NCBI GenBank assembly: GCA_020637235.1
Contig: JACJWG010000015.1
Coordinates: 62,001 to 126,000, forward strand
Origin: Acidimicrobiaceae bacterium
Lineage (GTDB): Bacteria; Actinomycetota; Acidimicrobiia; Acidimicrobiales; Ilumatobacteraceae
DNA: 64,000 nucleotides
Direction of reading: 5' to 3'
Below, one piece after another: positions 52,803-61,182 of the stretch; the first letter of the stretch is position 1; every line of letters begins with the position of its first letter. The notes below the pieces were generated by a model. That model did no database searches. It saw only the letters and a program-made list of their open reading frames with translations, and had not been told where the DNA came from. Both the position numbers and the translations under genes were made by a program.

Positions 52803-53561
52803 ATGTCGGTCGACGTGACGCTGCACGGTGTGGCGAAGTCGTTCGGCTCGCTCCCGGTGGTGCAACCGATCGATCTCGACGTCGCGCCCGGGACGTTCGT
52901 GTCGCTCGTCGGTCCGTCGGGCTGTGGCAAGTCGACGCTGCTGCGCCTCGTCGCCGGGCTCGAGCAGGTGTCGGCGGGCACGGTCACCATCGGCGGCGCG
53001 TCACCGGCCGAGCTGCGCGCACACAAGCGCCTCGCCGTGGTGCCGCAGCAGCCGGGCCTGCTGCCCTGGCGGACCGTCGCCGAGAACGCCCGCCTGTTGC
53101 TCGAGGTGAACCGCCGCCACTCACCCACACGGCACCCGGACCCGGCCGAACTGCTCGACGAGGTCGGTCTCACCGAATTCCTCGACGCCTACCCGCACGA
53201 GCTGTCGGGCGGCATGCGTCAACGGGTCGCGCTGGTGCGCGGCTTCAGCCTCGGCGCGCCACTCGTGCTGATGGACGAGCCGTTCGCGGCGCTCGACGAG
53301 ATCACGCGCGCCGAGATGCGCGAACTGCTCGCACGGATGCTCGACCGGCACCCTGCGACCGTGCTGTTCGTCACCCATTCGATGGCCGAGGCGGCGTACC
53401 TCAGCGATCGGGTGCTCGTGATGTCGCCCCGGCCGACCGCGGTCGTGGCCGACGTCGCGATCGGCTTCCCGCGGCCCCGGCGTGACGCGCTGGAGGACAC
53501 CCCCGAGTTCGCCGCGGTGTGCGCCGAACTCCGTCACCACCTGCACGGGGCGATGCGATGA
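52803..53561 (+). CDS. Nitrate/sulfonate/taurine-type ABC transporter ATPase
   Basis: A 252-residue SsuB/TauB-family ATPase. Walker A is GPSGCGKST (about residues 38-46), the signature LSGGMRQR, Walker B LVLMDEPFAALDE and the switch His in VTHSMAEAAYLSDR. It is first in a run with the permease, which it overlaps by 4 bp. A receptor of the NMT1/THI5 type lies 4 kb further on in the same direction, and probably completes the system. The substrate class (sulfonate, thiamine precursor or other) cannot be set. Confidence 0.9.
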   Translation: MSVDVTLHGVAKSFGSLPVVQPIDLDVAPGTFVSLVGPSGCGKSTLLRLVAGLEQVSAGTVTIGGASPAELRAHKRLAVVPQQPGLLPWRTVAENARLLLEVNRRHSPTRHPDPAELLDEVGLTEFLDAYPHELSGGMRQRVALVRGFSLGAPLVLMDEPFAALDEITRAEMRELLARMLDRHPATVLFVTHSMAEAAYLSDRVLVMSPRPTAVVADVAIGFPRPRRDALEDTPEFAAVCAELRHHLHGAMR

Positions 53562-54355
53562 TCCGCCGCGCCGGCACGTCGCCGCCACCGTGGCGACCGG
53601 TGCGCTGGTTCGCGCCGGCCATCGGGATCGTCACGTTCCTCGCGCTCTGGGAGGGGTTCGTCCGCTGGCGCGACATCCGCCCGTTCGTGCTCACCGCACC
53701 CACCGACATCGTGCGCTACCTCGGCCGCGCCCCCGGCGACTTCGCCGAGGCGTCGTTGCTGACGGCCCGCCACGCACTCGTGGGCTTCGTGGTGGCGCTC
53801 GTCGCGTCGATCGGTCTCGGCGCGTTGCTGAGCACCTCCCGTTTCCTCGAACGGGCCGTGCAACCGGTGCTCGTGCTCGTCCAGGTGGCGCCGTTCGTCG
53901 CCTACATCTCCTCGATCGTGCTCTGGCTCGGCTACGGCGATCCGCCCGTGCACTTCGTGACCGCGTTCGTGTGCGTGCCGGCGTTCACGTTCGCCACGGT
54001 CGCCGGCATGCGCAGCGCCGACCCGTCGAGCCGCGAACTGCTGGCGTCGGTCGACACGCCGCGGTGGGAGGTGATGTGGCGTCTGCGCCTGCCGTCGGCG
54101 ATGCCGTCGCTGTTCACCACCGCGCGATACAACACGGGGCTGGCGCTGATCGCCGCCTACCTGGTGGAGGGCAGCAACTTCGCCGATGCCGGGCTCGGTG
54201 CGATCGGCAAGCGGTTCGCCGCCAACAACATCGGCGACGGACTCTGGGCGACGGTGTTCTGCATGGTGGTGCTCGGCACGGTGGCGCTCGGCCTGATCGG
54301 CCTGTTCGAACGCTGGTTGTTGCACTGGCACGCCAGCCAACGCAGCCTCGCCTGA
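53558..54355 (+). CDS. Nitrate/sulfonate/taurine-type ABC transporter permease
   Basis: A 265-residue SsuC/TauC/ThiX-type permease with about six helices. Landmarks are LTAPTDIVRYLG, the conserved ARHALVGFVVALVASIGLG and the coupling loop ASVDTPRWEVMWRLRLPSAMPSLFTTAR. The ATG overlaps the ATPase stop (ATGA). It ends 23 bp before the chorismate mutase-VOC gene, suggesting one transcript. Confidence 0.9.
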   Translation: MIRRAGTSPPPWRPVRWFAPAIGIVTFLALWEGFVRWRDIRPFVLTAPTDIVRYLGRAPGDFAEASLLTARHALVGFVVALVASIGLGALLSTSRFLERAVQPVLVLVQVAPFVAYISSIVLWLGYGDPPVHFVTAFVCVPAFTFATVAGMRSADPSSRELLASVDTPRWEVMWRLRLPSAMPSLFTTARYNTGLALIAAYLVEGSNFADAGLGAIGKRFAANNIGDGLWATVFCMVVLGTVALGLIGLFERWLLHWHASQRSLA

Positions 54356-54378
54356 CCGTCGTCGTTATCGTCCTCGCC

Positions 54379-55179
54379 ATGAGCGACACCCCGAGCGCCG
54401 CGCTGGCCGGTCTGCGGCACCGCATCGACGAACTCGACCGCGAGTTCATCCGCGTCGTGGCGGCCCGCCTGGCCGTGTGCGAGGAGGTCGCCGAGGTGAA
54501 GCGGGGCACCGACACCGCCGTCATCCAGCCGCAGCGGGTGCGCGACGTCGTCACGTCCCGCCGGCAGCTCGCGATCGACGCCGGCGTCGACCCCGACTTC
54601 GCCGAGCAACTGTTCCGCGTGCTGCTCGCCGAGACGCACCGCATCGAGGTGGCCGGCCATCGTGCCGACGCTGCGCCGGACAAGGTGGCGGCGCCCGACG
54701 GTGTGCGCTCCGGGCTCGACACCGTCGCCACCCGCATCGACCATCTGGTCGTCGCCGTCGACGACCTCGACGCCGCCGTCGCGTCGTTCACCGATCGCTT
54801 CGGCTTCCACCGCACCCATCTGGCCGGTGGCGAGGTGGCCGGCATCGTGGCGCTCAGCGCCGGCGGGGTGACGATCGTGTTCGTCGGCCCCGAGGCGTCA
54901 CCCGCCGTGGCCGACTATCTGCGCCGTCACGGCGGCGGGATCCAACACGTCGCGATCGAGGTGCTGAACGCGGGCTATGCCCGCGCGAGCCTCGTCGACG
55001 CCGACGCGTCGCTGCTCACCAACGTCGTCGTCGACGACGCCGGGCACGAGCAGTTCTTCGCCGCGCGCGACGCCACCACGGGCGTGCAGCTCGGCTTCAT
55101 CGCCCGCACCGGCCACCGTGTCGGTGTGGCGGCGGCCAACGTGCTCTCGATGTTCGACGTGCTCGTCACCGACGACTGA
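54379..55179 (+). CDS. Chorismate mutase-VOC (glyoxalase/HPPD-like) fusion protein
   Basis: A 266-residue two-domain protein. Residues about 8-95 are an AroQ-type chorismate mutase helical domain (LRHRIDELDREFIRVVAARLAVCEEVAEVK with the usual Arg and Lys ligands, IQPQRVRDVV). Residues about 115-260 are a vicinal-oxygen-chelate domain like the N-terminal half of 4-hydroxyphenylpyruvate dioxygenase (RIDHLVVAVDDLDAAVASFTDRFGF, GGIQHVAIEV, GVQLGFIAR). Two metal-ligand His are seen, but the third position reads Gln/Leu rather than Glu. The mutase makes prephenate, the route to hydroxyphenylpyruvate, so the second domain could sense or modify a related aromatic. It is encoded within an ABC importer block. 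Confidence 0.85.
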   Translation: MSDTPSAALAGLRHRIDELDREFIRVVAARLAVCEEVAEVKRGTDTAVIQPQRVRDVVTSRRQLAIDAGVDPDFAEQLFRVLLAETHRIEVAGHRADAAPDKVAAPDGVRSGLDTVATRIDHLVVAVDDLDAAVASFTDRFGFHRTHLAGGEVAGIVALSAGGVTIVFVGPEASPAVADYLRRHGGGIQHVAIEVLNAGYARASLVDADASLLTNVVVDDAGHEQFFAARDATTGVQLGFIARTGHRVGVAAANVLSMFDVLVTDD

Positions 55180-55202
55180 CCGATCGCGGCCACACTGGCG
55201 CC

Positions 55203-56384
55203 ATGGGGATCGACCGCAGCTTCGACCACACCAACTGGATGACACCGCCGTTCAACCGGCAGGCGTTCCAGCACATGCGCGAGTTCGTCCCCACCGCCCA
55301 CATCGAGCGCAGCGCCGACCCTGTCGCACTTCCCCGCCGGCCACTCCCCCTCGACGACGTCGCCGTGCGGTCGCGCCGTGGCGGGACGATCACCTGGGCC
55401 GAGCACCTCGCCACCACCTGGTGCGACGCCGTGTGCGTGGTGCACGACGGCCACGTCGTCGACGAGCGCTACTTCGAGGGCATGCACGAGCGACGGCTGC
55501 ACCTGTTGATGAGCGTGTCGAAGTCGGTGTGCGGTGCCGCGCTCGGCGTGGCCATCGGTCGCGGCGAGATCGACGCCGACCAACTCGTCACCGATGTCGC
55601 ACCGGAGTTCGCCGGCACCAGCCTGGACGGAGCGACCGTGCGCCACGTGATCGACATGACCGCGGGCACCGACTTCGTCGAGGACTACGACGACTACGAC
55701 GAGGCCGATCCCGAGGTGCCGCTCATCGAGTACGAGCACCACGCGAGCTACCGACCCCTCGGCGCCCGGACACCGATCGGCACCCTCGGCCACTTCCGCA
55801 CCTACGGCACGGCGTTCCCACACGGCGACCGCTTCCAGTACCGCTCGCCACTCACGAACGTCGCCGCACGGCTGCTGGAGGTGGTGAACGACCTGCCGTA
55901 CGCCGACATCGTGACTCGCGACCTCTGGGGACCGCTCGGCACCGAACACGACGCGAACCTGATGCTCGACCCGTTGCGCCACCCGGTGGTGGAGGGCGGG
56001 ATGAGCTGCACGCTGCGCGATCTCGCACGTCTCGGCCTGGCCTACCTGGACGACGGTGTGGTCGGCGGACGTCGGGTGATCCCGGCCGAGTGGGTGGCCG
56101 ACACCCGGCACGGCGACGACCAGGCACTCGCTGCGTTCGAGGCCCAACCGGGCGGCAACGTCGACGGCTGGTCGATGTACCGGAACGCGTTCTGGGTGCT
56201 CGAACGCGATCAGGTGTTCAGCGGGCTCGGTATCTTCGGCCAGTACTGCTGGATCCACCGGCCGAGCCGCACCGTGATCGCCCGCTTCTCGACGACACCC
56301 ACCGCGCTGCCGGAGGACGTGTCGGCCGAGACGTTGGGCGCCTTCACCACGATCGCCGAACACCTCGCCGACCGACACGGCTGA
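55203..56384 (+). CDS. Serine hydrolase, beta-lactamase family (NylB-like)
   Basis: A 393-residue class C/penicillin-binding-fold hydrolase. The nucleophile motif is Ser104-Val-Ser-Lys107 in LLMSVSKSVC, and a Tyr motif appears in FQYRSPLTN. GMSCTLRDLARLGLAYLDDG and WVLERDQVFSGLGIFGQYCWIHRP match 6-aminohexanoate-dimer hydrolase-like proteins. No signal peptide, so it is cytoplasmic and more likely an esterase or amidase than a beta-lactamase. The ATG at 55203 follows the fusion gene by 23 bp, so it is probably in the same operon. Confidence 0.88.
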   Translation: MGIDRSFDHTNWMTPPFNRQAFQHMREFVPTAHIERSADPVALPRRPLPLDDVAVRSRRGGTITWAEHLATTWCDAVCVVHDGHVVDERYFEGMHERRLHLLMSVSKSVCGAALGVAIGRGEIDADQLVTDVAPEFAGTSLDGATVRHVIDMTAGTDFVEDYDDYDEADPEVPLIEYEHHASYRPLGARTPIGTLGHFRTYGTAFPHGDRFQYRSPLTNVAARLLEVVNDLPYADIVTRDLWGPLGTEHDANLMLDPLRHPVVEGGMSCTLRDLARLGLAYLDDGVVGGRRVIPAEWVADTRHGDDQALAAFEAQPGGNVDGWSMYRNAFWVLERDQVFSGLGIFGQYCWIHRPSRTVIARFSTTPTALPEDVSAETLGAFTTIAEHLADRHG

Positions 56385-56417
56385 CGACGACGCCCACGGG
56401 TCGGACGACGGCGGCAC

Positions 56418-56612
56418 TCAGTCGTCGTCGGGTGCTTTCAGGGTGAGCCACAGCAGCACCAGCCCGACCACCACGGCGATCAGGATCGCGCCGCGCAGCA
56501 TCCAGAAGATCGTGCCGAGCACGAAGCGCAGCACCATCCACCCGACGATCACGACGATCACCCACCCGACCACCGCGGCGGCGGCGGAGCGGCTCGAAGT
56601 GCGCAGCGACAT
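56418..56612 (-). CDS. Small membrane protein
   Basis: A 64-residue protein with two predicted membrane helices (AAAVVGWVIVVIVGWMVLRF and GAILIAVVVGLVLLWLTL), a basic N-terminus and an acidic DDD end. I do not recognise it. Convergent with the hydrolase gene and divergent from the nitrobindin-like gene. Confidence 0.6.
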   Translation of the reverse strand: MSLRTSSRSAAAAVVGWVIVVIVGWMVLRFVLGTIFWMLRGAILIAVVVGLVLLWLTLKAPDDD

Positions 56613-56662
56613 GCGAGCAGTCTGTCACCGCGTCGGCCGCCTCGGTGCGCGACGCTGTGCCC

Positions 56663-57148
56663 ATGTCACCGGACCTGCATCCCGACATCGCACCGCTCGG
56701 CTTCCTGATCGGCACCTGGAGCGGGCGCGGCCGGGGCGACTACCCCACGATCGACGACTTCGACTACCTCGAATCGATCACCTTCGGCCACGTCGGCAAG
56801 CCGTTCCTGTCGTACACGCAACGCACGCGCGACACCGACGGTCGCCCGCTCCACGCGGAGACCGGCTACCTGCGGATGCCGCGCCCGGGCCTCGTCGAGC
56901 TCGTCCTCGCCCAGCCGTCGGGCATCGCCGAGGTACTGGAGGGCACCTTCGACGGCTCGACGTTCCGGCTGCGCACCACGAGCGTCGCCCGCACGTCGAC
57001 GGCGAAGGAGGTGGTGTCGGTGGAGCGCGACCTCGCCTTCGAGGGCGACACCGTGCGCTACGAGTTGCGGATGGCCGCCGTCGGTGTGGGCCTCACCCAC
57101 CACCTGACCGCGACGCTGCGTCGCGAAGTGCCCGACGTACTCGAGTGA
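56663..57148 (+). CDS. Nitrobindin/FABP-like heme-binding beta-barrel protein
   Basis: A 161-residue ten-stranded beta-barrel of the nitrobindin family. The signature GTWSGRGRGDYP occupies residues 17-28, with HAETGYLR in the middle and the C-terminal LTHHLTATLRR supplying the probable heme-ligand His. Nitrobindins bind ferric heme and can convert peroxynitrite. Length is normal. The ATG at 56663 fits the family start; one six codons earlier is possible. Confidence 0.85.
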   Translation: MSPDLHPDIAPLGFLIGTWSGRGRGDYPTIDDFDYLESITFGHVGKPFLSYTQRTRDTDGRPLHAETGYLRMPRPGLVELVLAQPSGIAEVLEGTFDGSTFRLRTTSVARTSTAKEVVSVERDLAFEGDTVRYELRMAAVGVGLTHHLTATLRREVPDVLE

Positions 57149-57325
57149 TCCCGACGGTCGGCCGTCGGCGTCCGACTTGCCGACGGCGCCGCCCCACTCG
57201 ATAGGGTGCGGCCCACGCACGGCAGTGCGGGGCGACGTGCACCTCTGGCATCGCACGTGGCACCCGCCGTGCTCTGGCATTCCAATCCATCGATCGTCTC
57301 GATCCCTCCTCCGATGAGGTCTGCC

Positions 57326-58510
57326 ATGACGCGCCGCCGTTCACCCCTGTTGCTCACCCTCGTGCCCATCGTCCTGCTCGCCGCCTGCGGCGACGACGAC
57401 GAGGGCGCCGACCCCACCACCTCGCCCAGCACCGCCGACGCGCCCACCACCACCGACTCGACGGGCGACTCGACGGGCGACTCGACGGGCGGTGACGTCG
57501 TCGCCGGCCAGCCGTTCCCGGCCGACCGGTGCGCCGCCAACGAGGCTGCCGGCACGATCACCTATCTGTCCGGCTTCGACTTCGCCGCCACGGCGTCGAT
57601 CGTCGAGGTGCTCGTCGCCGAGCAGCGTGGCTACTTCGACGAGCTCTGCCTCGACGTCGAGGTGAAGCCGAGCTTCTCGGTCGCCAACTATCCCGAGATC
57701 GCCGCGAACAACGCCCAGTTCGCGTCCGGCGGCTCGTTCAGCGAAGTGGTCGACTTCGGTGCCGCCAACGACGCCGACTTCGTGGTCGTCGCGGTGGAGG
57801 GCAAGACCGGCATCGATGCACTGATCGTGAAAGACGGCGGTCCGACCGATCTCGAGGGCCTGCGTGGCAGCACCATCGGCGTGAAGGGCCGGATCACCTC
57901 GAGCGTGGCCGCGATGCTGCAGCAGGCCGGCCTCGTGGAGGGCGACGACTACACCACGGTGCTGCTCGACGGCTTCGACCCGAAGGTGCACATCGAGGTG
58001 CCCAACATCGTCGGGTTCCCCGGCTACAAGAGCAACGAGCCCCAGCAGCTCGAGGCAGCCGGCATCCCGTTCACGTTGCTCGATCCGGCCGACTACGGCA
58101 TCCCCGGCAGCTTCGGCATCCTGTACACGAACGCCGAGTTCGTGAACGAGCACCCCACGGCCGCTCAGGACTTCGTGCGGGCGGCGATGCGCGGCCTGGC
58201 CGACGCCGTGGCCGACCCCGACGCCGCAGCGGCGATCGCCGTCGAGTTCATCAACGCGAACGGCAACGCGATGTTCTTGTCCCCCGAGGGCGAGACCGCA
58301 CGTTGGAACGTCGACGCCGGTCTGGTGGCCGACACCAACGCCAACACGGCACTCGGTGTGCCCGAATTCGACCTGCTCACCGCCGAGGTGACGGCGTACG
58401 CCGAGATCGGCCTGTTCGGCGGCGAGGTGCCCGACATCACCCCGTACGTCGACACGGCACTGATCGGTGGCGTGTACGCCGGCGACCGCACGGTGATCTG
58501 GCCCGGCTGA
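57326..58510 (+). CDS. ABC transporter substrate-binding lipoprotein, NMT1/THI5-like
   Basis: A 394-residue receptor. The signal ends with lipobox LLAAC (Cys at about 19). A 12 bp unit repeated three times (57455-57490) encodes DSTG repeats in the linker. The binding domain (from ITYLSGFDFAATASIVEVLVAEQRGYFDE) matches NMT1/THI5 and sulfonate receptors; GYKSNEPQQLEAAG resembles the thiamine-precursor binding ThiY group. GAGG lies 6 nt before the ATG at 57326. It most likely feeds the ATPase and permease at 52.8-54.4 kb. A hairpin (58522-58560) follows the stop. Confidence 0.88.
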   Translation: MTRRRSPLLLTLVPIVLLAACGDDDEGADPTTSPSTADAPTTTDSTGDSTGDSTGGDVVAGQPFPADRCAANEAAGTITYLSGFDFAATASIVEVLVAEQRGYFDELCLDVEVKPSFSVANYPEIAANNAQFASGGSFSEVVDFGAANDADFVVVAVEGKTGIDALIVKDGGPTDLEGLRGSTIGVKGRITSSVAAMLQQAGLVEGDDYTTVLLDGFDPKVHIEVPNIVGFPGYKSNEPQQLEAAGIPFTLLDPADYGIPGSFGILYTNAEFVNEHPTAAQDFVRAAMRGLADAVADPDAAAAIAVEFINANGNAMFLSPEGETARWNVDAGLVADTNANTALGVPEFDLLTAEVTAYAEIGLFGGEVPDITPYVDTALIGGVYAGDRTVIWPG

Positions 58511-58521
58511 CCGCCGCTTCC

Positions 58522-58560
58522 GGTCGCGCATCGTCACGGATTCCGTGACGATGCGCGACC
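58522..58560. repeat. Hairpin repeat, copy 2 (terminator-like)
   Basis: Perfect 16 bp arms (GGTCGCGCATCGTCAC and complement) and a 7 nt loop, starting 12 bp after the receptor stop. The arms are identical to the inner arms at 21592-21634. The next gene begins 57 bp on, consistent with a terminator between two operons. Confidence 0.85.
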
Positions 58561-58616
58561 AGAACCACCCGGAATCGTCACGTCGCGCCGATCCCTCGCG
58601 TGCGAAGCTCTCGCAC

Positions 58617-59417
58617 ATGGGGACGTTGCGGCTCGACCTGGCGGTCGCGCGCGCCGCGTTCGCACGCTTCGCCTCGTACCGGGCCGCTACGGTGGCAGGC
58701 GTCGCCACCAACACGTTCTTCGGCGTGTTGCTCTCGGCCGCGGTGGTGGCGGTGGCACGGCAGCGCGGCGAGGTGAGCGGCTACGCCGAGCAGGACCTCG
58801 TCACGCAGGTGTGGGTGATGCAGGGGCTGCTCGTCACCATCGCGATCTGGGGGTGGACCGAGCTCGGCGAACGCATTCGTTCGGGCGAGGTGGCCGTCGA
58901 CCTGCAGCGTCCCGTCGACCTCCAGCGCTGGTGGCTGAGCCACGACCTCGGCCGTGCCGCGTATCACGCGCTCGTGCGGGGCACGGCGCCGTTCGTGATC
59001 GCCTCGCTGCTGTTCACCCTGCGGCTGCCGACCGATGTCGCCACGGTGCCCCTGTTCGTGATCAGCGTCGTCCTCGCCGTCGTGGTGAGCTTCGGTCTGC
59101 GCTATCTCACCAACCTGGCGGCGTTCTGGATCGGGGACGTGCGCGGTGTGGTGCGGCTGTCGATGGCGGTGTGGACCGCGCTGTCGGGGGCGACGGTGAG
59201 CCTCGCGTTCTTCCCCGATCGAGCCGAGCGGGTGCTGCGATGGCTGCCGTTCGCCCCGATGATGCAGGCACCGAGCGACGTGTGGCTCGAACGCGACGCC
59301 GGGATGGGCCGGCTGGCGCCGATCGGCCAGCAGCTGATGTGGGTGGTGGTGGTGCTCGGCGTCGGCCGGGTGGTGCAGGCCCGCGGGGTTCGCCGGGTGG
59401 TGATCAACGGTGGATGA
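58617..59417 (+). CDS. ABC-2 type transporter permease (COG4587-like)
   Basis: A 266-residue membrane protein with about six helices, of the ABC-2 family permeases that work in pairs. Landmarks are QDLVTQVWVMQGLLVTIAIWGWTELGERIRSGEVAVDLQRPVDL and FFPDRAERVLRWLPFAPMMQAPSDVWL. The ATG at 58617 lies after the hairpin; an in-frame ATG at 58545 is inside it and less likely. It overlaps the next permease by 8 bp. Confidence 0.85.
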   Translation: MGTLRLDLAVARAAFARFASYRAATVAGVATNTFFGVLLSAAVVAVARQRGEVSGYAEQDLVTQVWVMQGLLVTIAIWGWTELGERIRSGEVAVDLQRPVDLQRWWLSHDLGRAAYHALVRGTAPFVIASLLFTLRLPTDVATVPLFVISVVLAVVVSFGLRYLTNLAAFWIGDVRGVVRLSMAVWTALSGATVSLAFFPDRAERVLRWLPFAPMMQAPSDVWLERDAGMGRLAPIGQQLMWVVVVLGVGRVVQARGVRRVVINGG

Positions 59418-60207
59418 CGCCCGGCTCTATCTCCGCCTGGTGTCGGGCCGTGCCCGCTCGCAGCTGCAGTACCGCTGGGGCTTCGTGTTCGACGTGCTCG
59501 GCGCCACGCTCGTCGGCGCGCTCGATCTGGTCGCCGTGCTGGTGCTGTTCAGCAACATCGCCGTGATGGACGGTTGGTCGGCGCTCGAGGTGTGTGTGCT
59601 GTTCGGCGTCGCGCAGACCGCCTTCGCGCTCGCCGACCTGCTCGTCGGCCACCTCGACCGGCTGCCCGTCGAACTGCGCGCCGGCACGTTCGACACGGTG
59701 CTGCTGCAACCGCGCAGCTCGTTGCTGCTGATGATCGCGAGCGACTTCTCGGTTCGCCGGGTGGGCCAGGTCGCGCTGTCGCTCGCGGTGCTCGCCGTCG
59801 CCTGGACGCGGCTCGGTCTCGGTGTCGCGCTGCTCGACGTCGCGCTCGTGACGCTCACCCTCGTCACCGGCACGGTGATCTTCGCCGCCATCTGGGTGAT
59901 CGGCGCCGCGACCACCTTCTGGACGATCGACACGATGGAGTTGACCAACTCGCTCACGTACGGCGGACGCCAGCTCACCTCGTACCCGCTCGGCATCTAC
60001 CACGCCTGGCTGCGTCGATTCGTCGTGTTCGTGGTGCCGCTCGGGTGCGTCGCGTACTTCCCGGTACGGCACCTGGTGGGGCTCGAACCGGCCAGCACCT
60101 CGCCGCTCGTGCGTCTCGCCGGCGTCCCGGCCGCCGCCGGGCTCGTGGTGGTCGCCGGATTCGTCTGGCGCGCCGCGGTGCGCACCTATCGGGGGACCGG
60201 ATCGTGA
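59410..60207 (+). CDS. ABC-2 type transporter permease (COG3694-like)
   Basis: A 265-residue partner permease with about six helices. GWSALEVCVLFGVAQTAFALADLLVGHLDRLPVELRAGTFDTVLLQPRSSL and FWTIDTMELTNSLTYGGRQLTSYPLGIY are typical of this half of the pair. The GTG start overlaps the preceding gene and the stop overlaps the ATPase start (GTGA). Cargo of the exporter is unknown. Confidence 0.87.
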   Translation: MDDARLYLRLVSGRARSQLQYRWGFVFDVLGATLVGALDLVAVLVLFSNIAVMDGWSALEVCVLFGVAQTAFALADLLVGHLDRLPVELRAGTFDTVLLQPRSSLLLMIASDFSVRRVGQVALSLAVLAVAWTRLGLGVALLDVALVTLTLVTGTVIFAAIWVIGAATTFWTIDTMELTNSLTYGGRQLTSYPLGIYHAWLRRFVVFVVPLGCVAYFPVRHLVGLEPASTSPLVRLAGVPAAAGLVVVAGFVWRAAVRTYRGTGS

Positions 60208-61169
60208 GCGCGCTCGTCGAGGCCGAGCACCTGGCGAAGACGTTCGTGCGCCGGCAGCGTGGCGGGCTCCGCCAGGGGCTGCGGCGCGGTCTGCGACCGG
60301 TACGTGCCGAGCACCGAGCGGTCGACGACGTGTCGTTCGAGATCGCAGAGGGCGAGTTCGTCGGCTACCTCGGGCCGAACGGCGCCGGCAAGAGCACCAC
60401 GATCAAGATGCTCACCGGGATCCTCGTGCCGTCGTCGGGTCGGGTGCAGGTGGCCGGCCTCGATCCGAGCCGGCAACGGGTCGAGCTCGCCCGGCGGGTC
60501 GGTGTGGTGTTCGGCCAGCGCACCCAGCTCTGGTGGGACCTGCCGCTGCGCGACAGCTACGAACTCCTCCGCCACGTGTACCGCGTGCCGGCCGCCGACG
60601 CCGCGTCCCAGCTCGACCGTTTCGTCGACCTGCTCGATCTCGGCGCCTTCCTCGACACCCCGGTGCGCCAGCTGAGCCTCGGCCAGCGCATGCGCGGCGA
60701 CCTCGCCGCCGCCTTCTTGCACCGTCCGTCACTCGTCTACCTCGACGAACCGACGATCGGCCTCGACGTGGTGGCCAAGGCTGCCGTGCGACGCTTCCTC
60801 GCCGCGGAGAACGCCGAGCAGGGCACGACGATCGTGCTCACCAGCCACGACCTCGCCGACGTCGAGCGTCTCTGCCGTCGGGCGCTGGTGATCGACCACG
60901 GACGGCTGGTGCACGACGGCGCCCTCGCAGACCTGGTCGCCCGGCTCGGCTCGGGCCGCACGCTCGTGGTCACCACCGTGGACCCGGTCCCACCGATCGA
61001 GCTGCCCGGCACCGAGGTGGTGCGCACCGACGGTCCGAAGCAGTGGCTGCGTTTCGACGGCAACCCGGCCGCCGTGATCGCCGCCGTCGCCGCCGCAGTG
61101 GACGTGGTGGACCTGACGATCGAGGAACCGTCGGTGGAACAGGTGATCGCTCGGCTGTTCGCCCGCTGA
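60204..61169 (+). CDS. ABC-2 type transporter ATPase (COG4586-like)
   Basis: A 321-residue exporter ATPase. Walker A is GPNGAGKST (about residues 57-65). The signature reads LSLGQRMR, a form usual in this subgroup, and Walker B is LVYLDEPTIGLD. SHDLADVERLCRRALVIDHG contains the switch His. An Arg-rich stretch (about 12-34) and a C-terminal regulatory domain (about 245-321) complete it. GTG start coupled to the permease by a 4 bp overlap. Convergent with ribF. Confidence 0.92.
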   Translation: MSALVEAEHLAKTFVRRQRGGLRQGLRRGLRPVRAEHRAVDDVSFEIAEGEFVGYLGPNGAGKSTTIKMLTGILVPSSGRVQVAGLDPSRQRVELARRVGVVFGQRTQLWWDLPLRDSYELLRHVYRVPAADAASQLDRFVDLLDLGAFLDTPVRQLSLGQRMRGDLAAAFLHRPSLVYLDEPTIGLDVVAKAAVRRFLAAENAEQGTTIVLTSHDLADVERLCRRALVIDHGRLVHDGALADLVARLGSGRTLVVTTVDPVPPIELPGTEVVRTDGPKQWLRFDGNPAAVIAAVAAAVDVVDLTIEEPSVEQVIARLFAR

Positions 61170-61182
61170 CGCCGACGGCGGC

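Noticed and set aside
57149..57325. Possible TPP riboswitch before the NMT1/THI5-like receptor gene
   Set aside because: None of the conserved thi-box strings (CTGAGA, ACCTGA with GGATAATGCC) can be found in the 177 bp leader.
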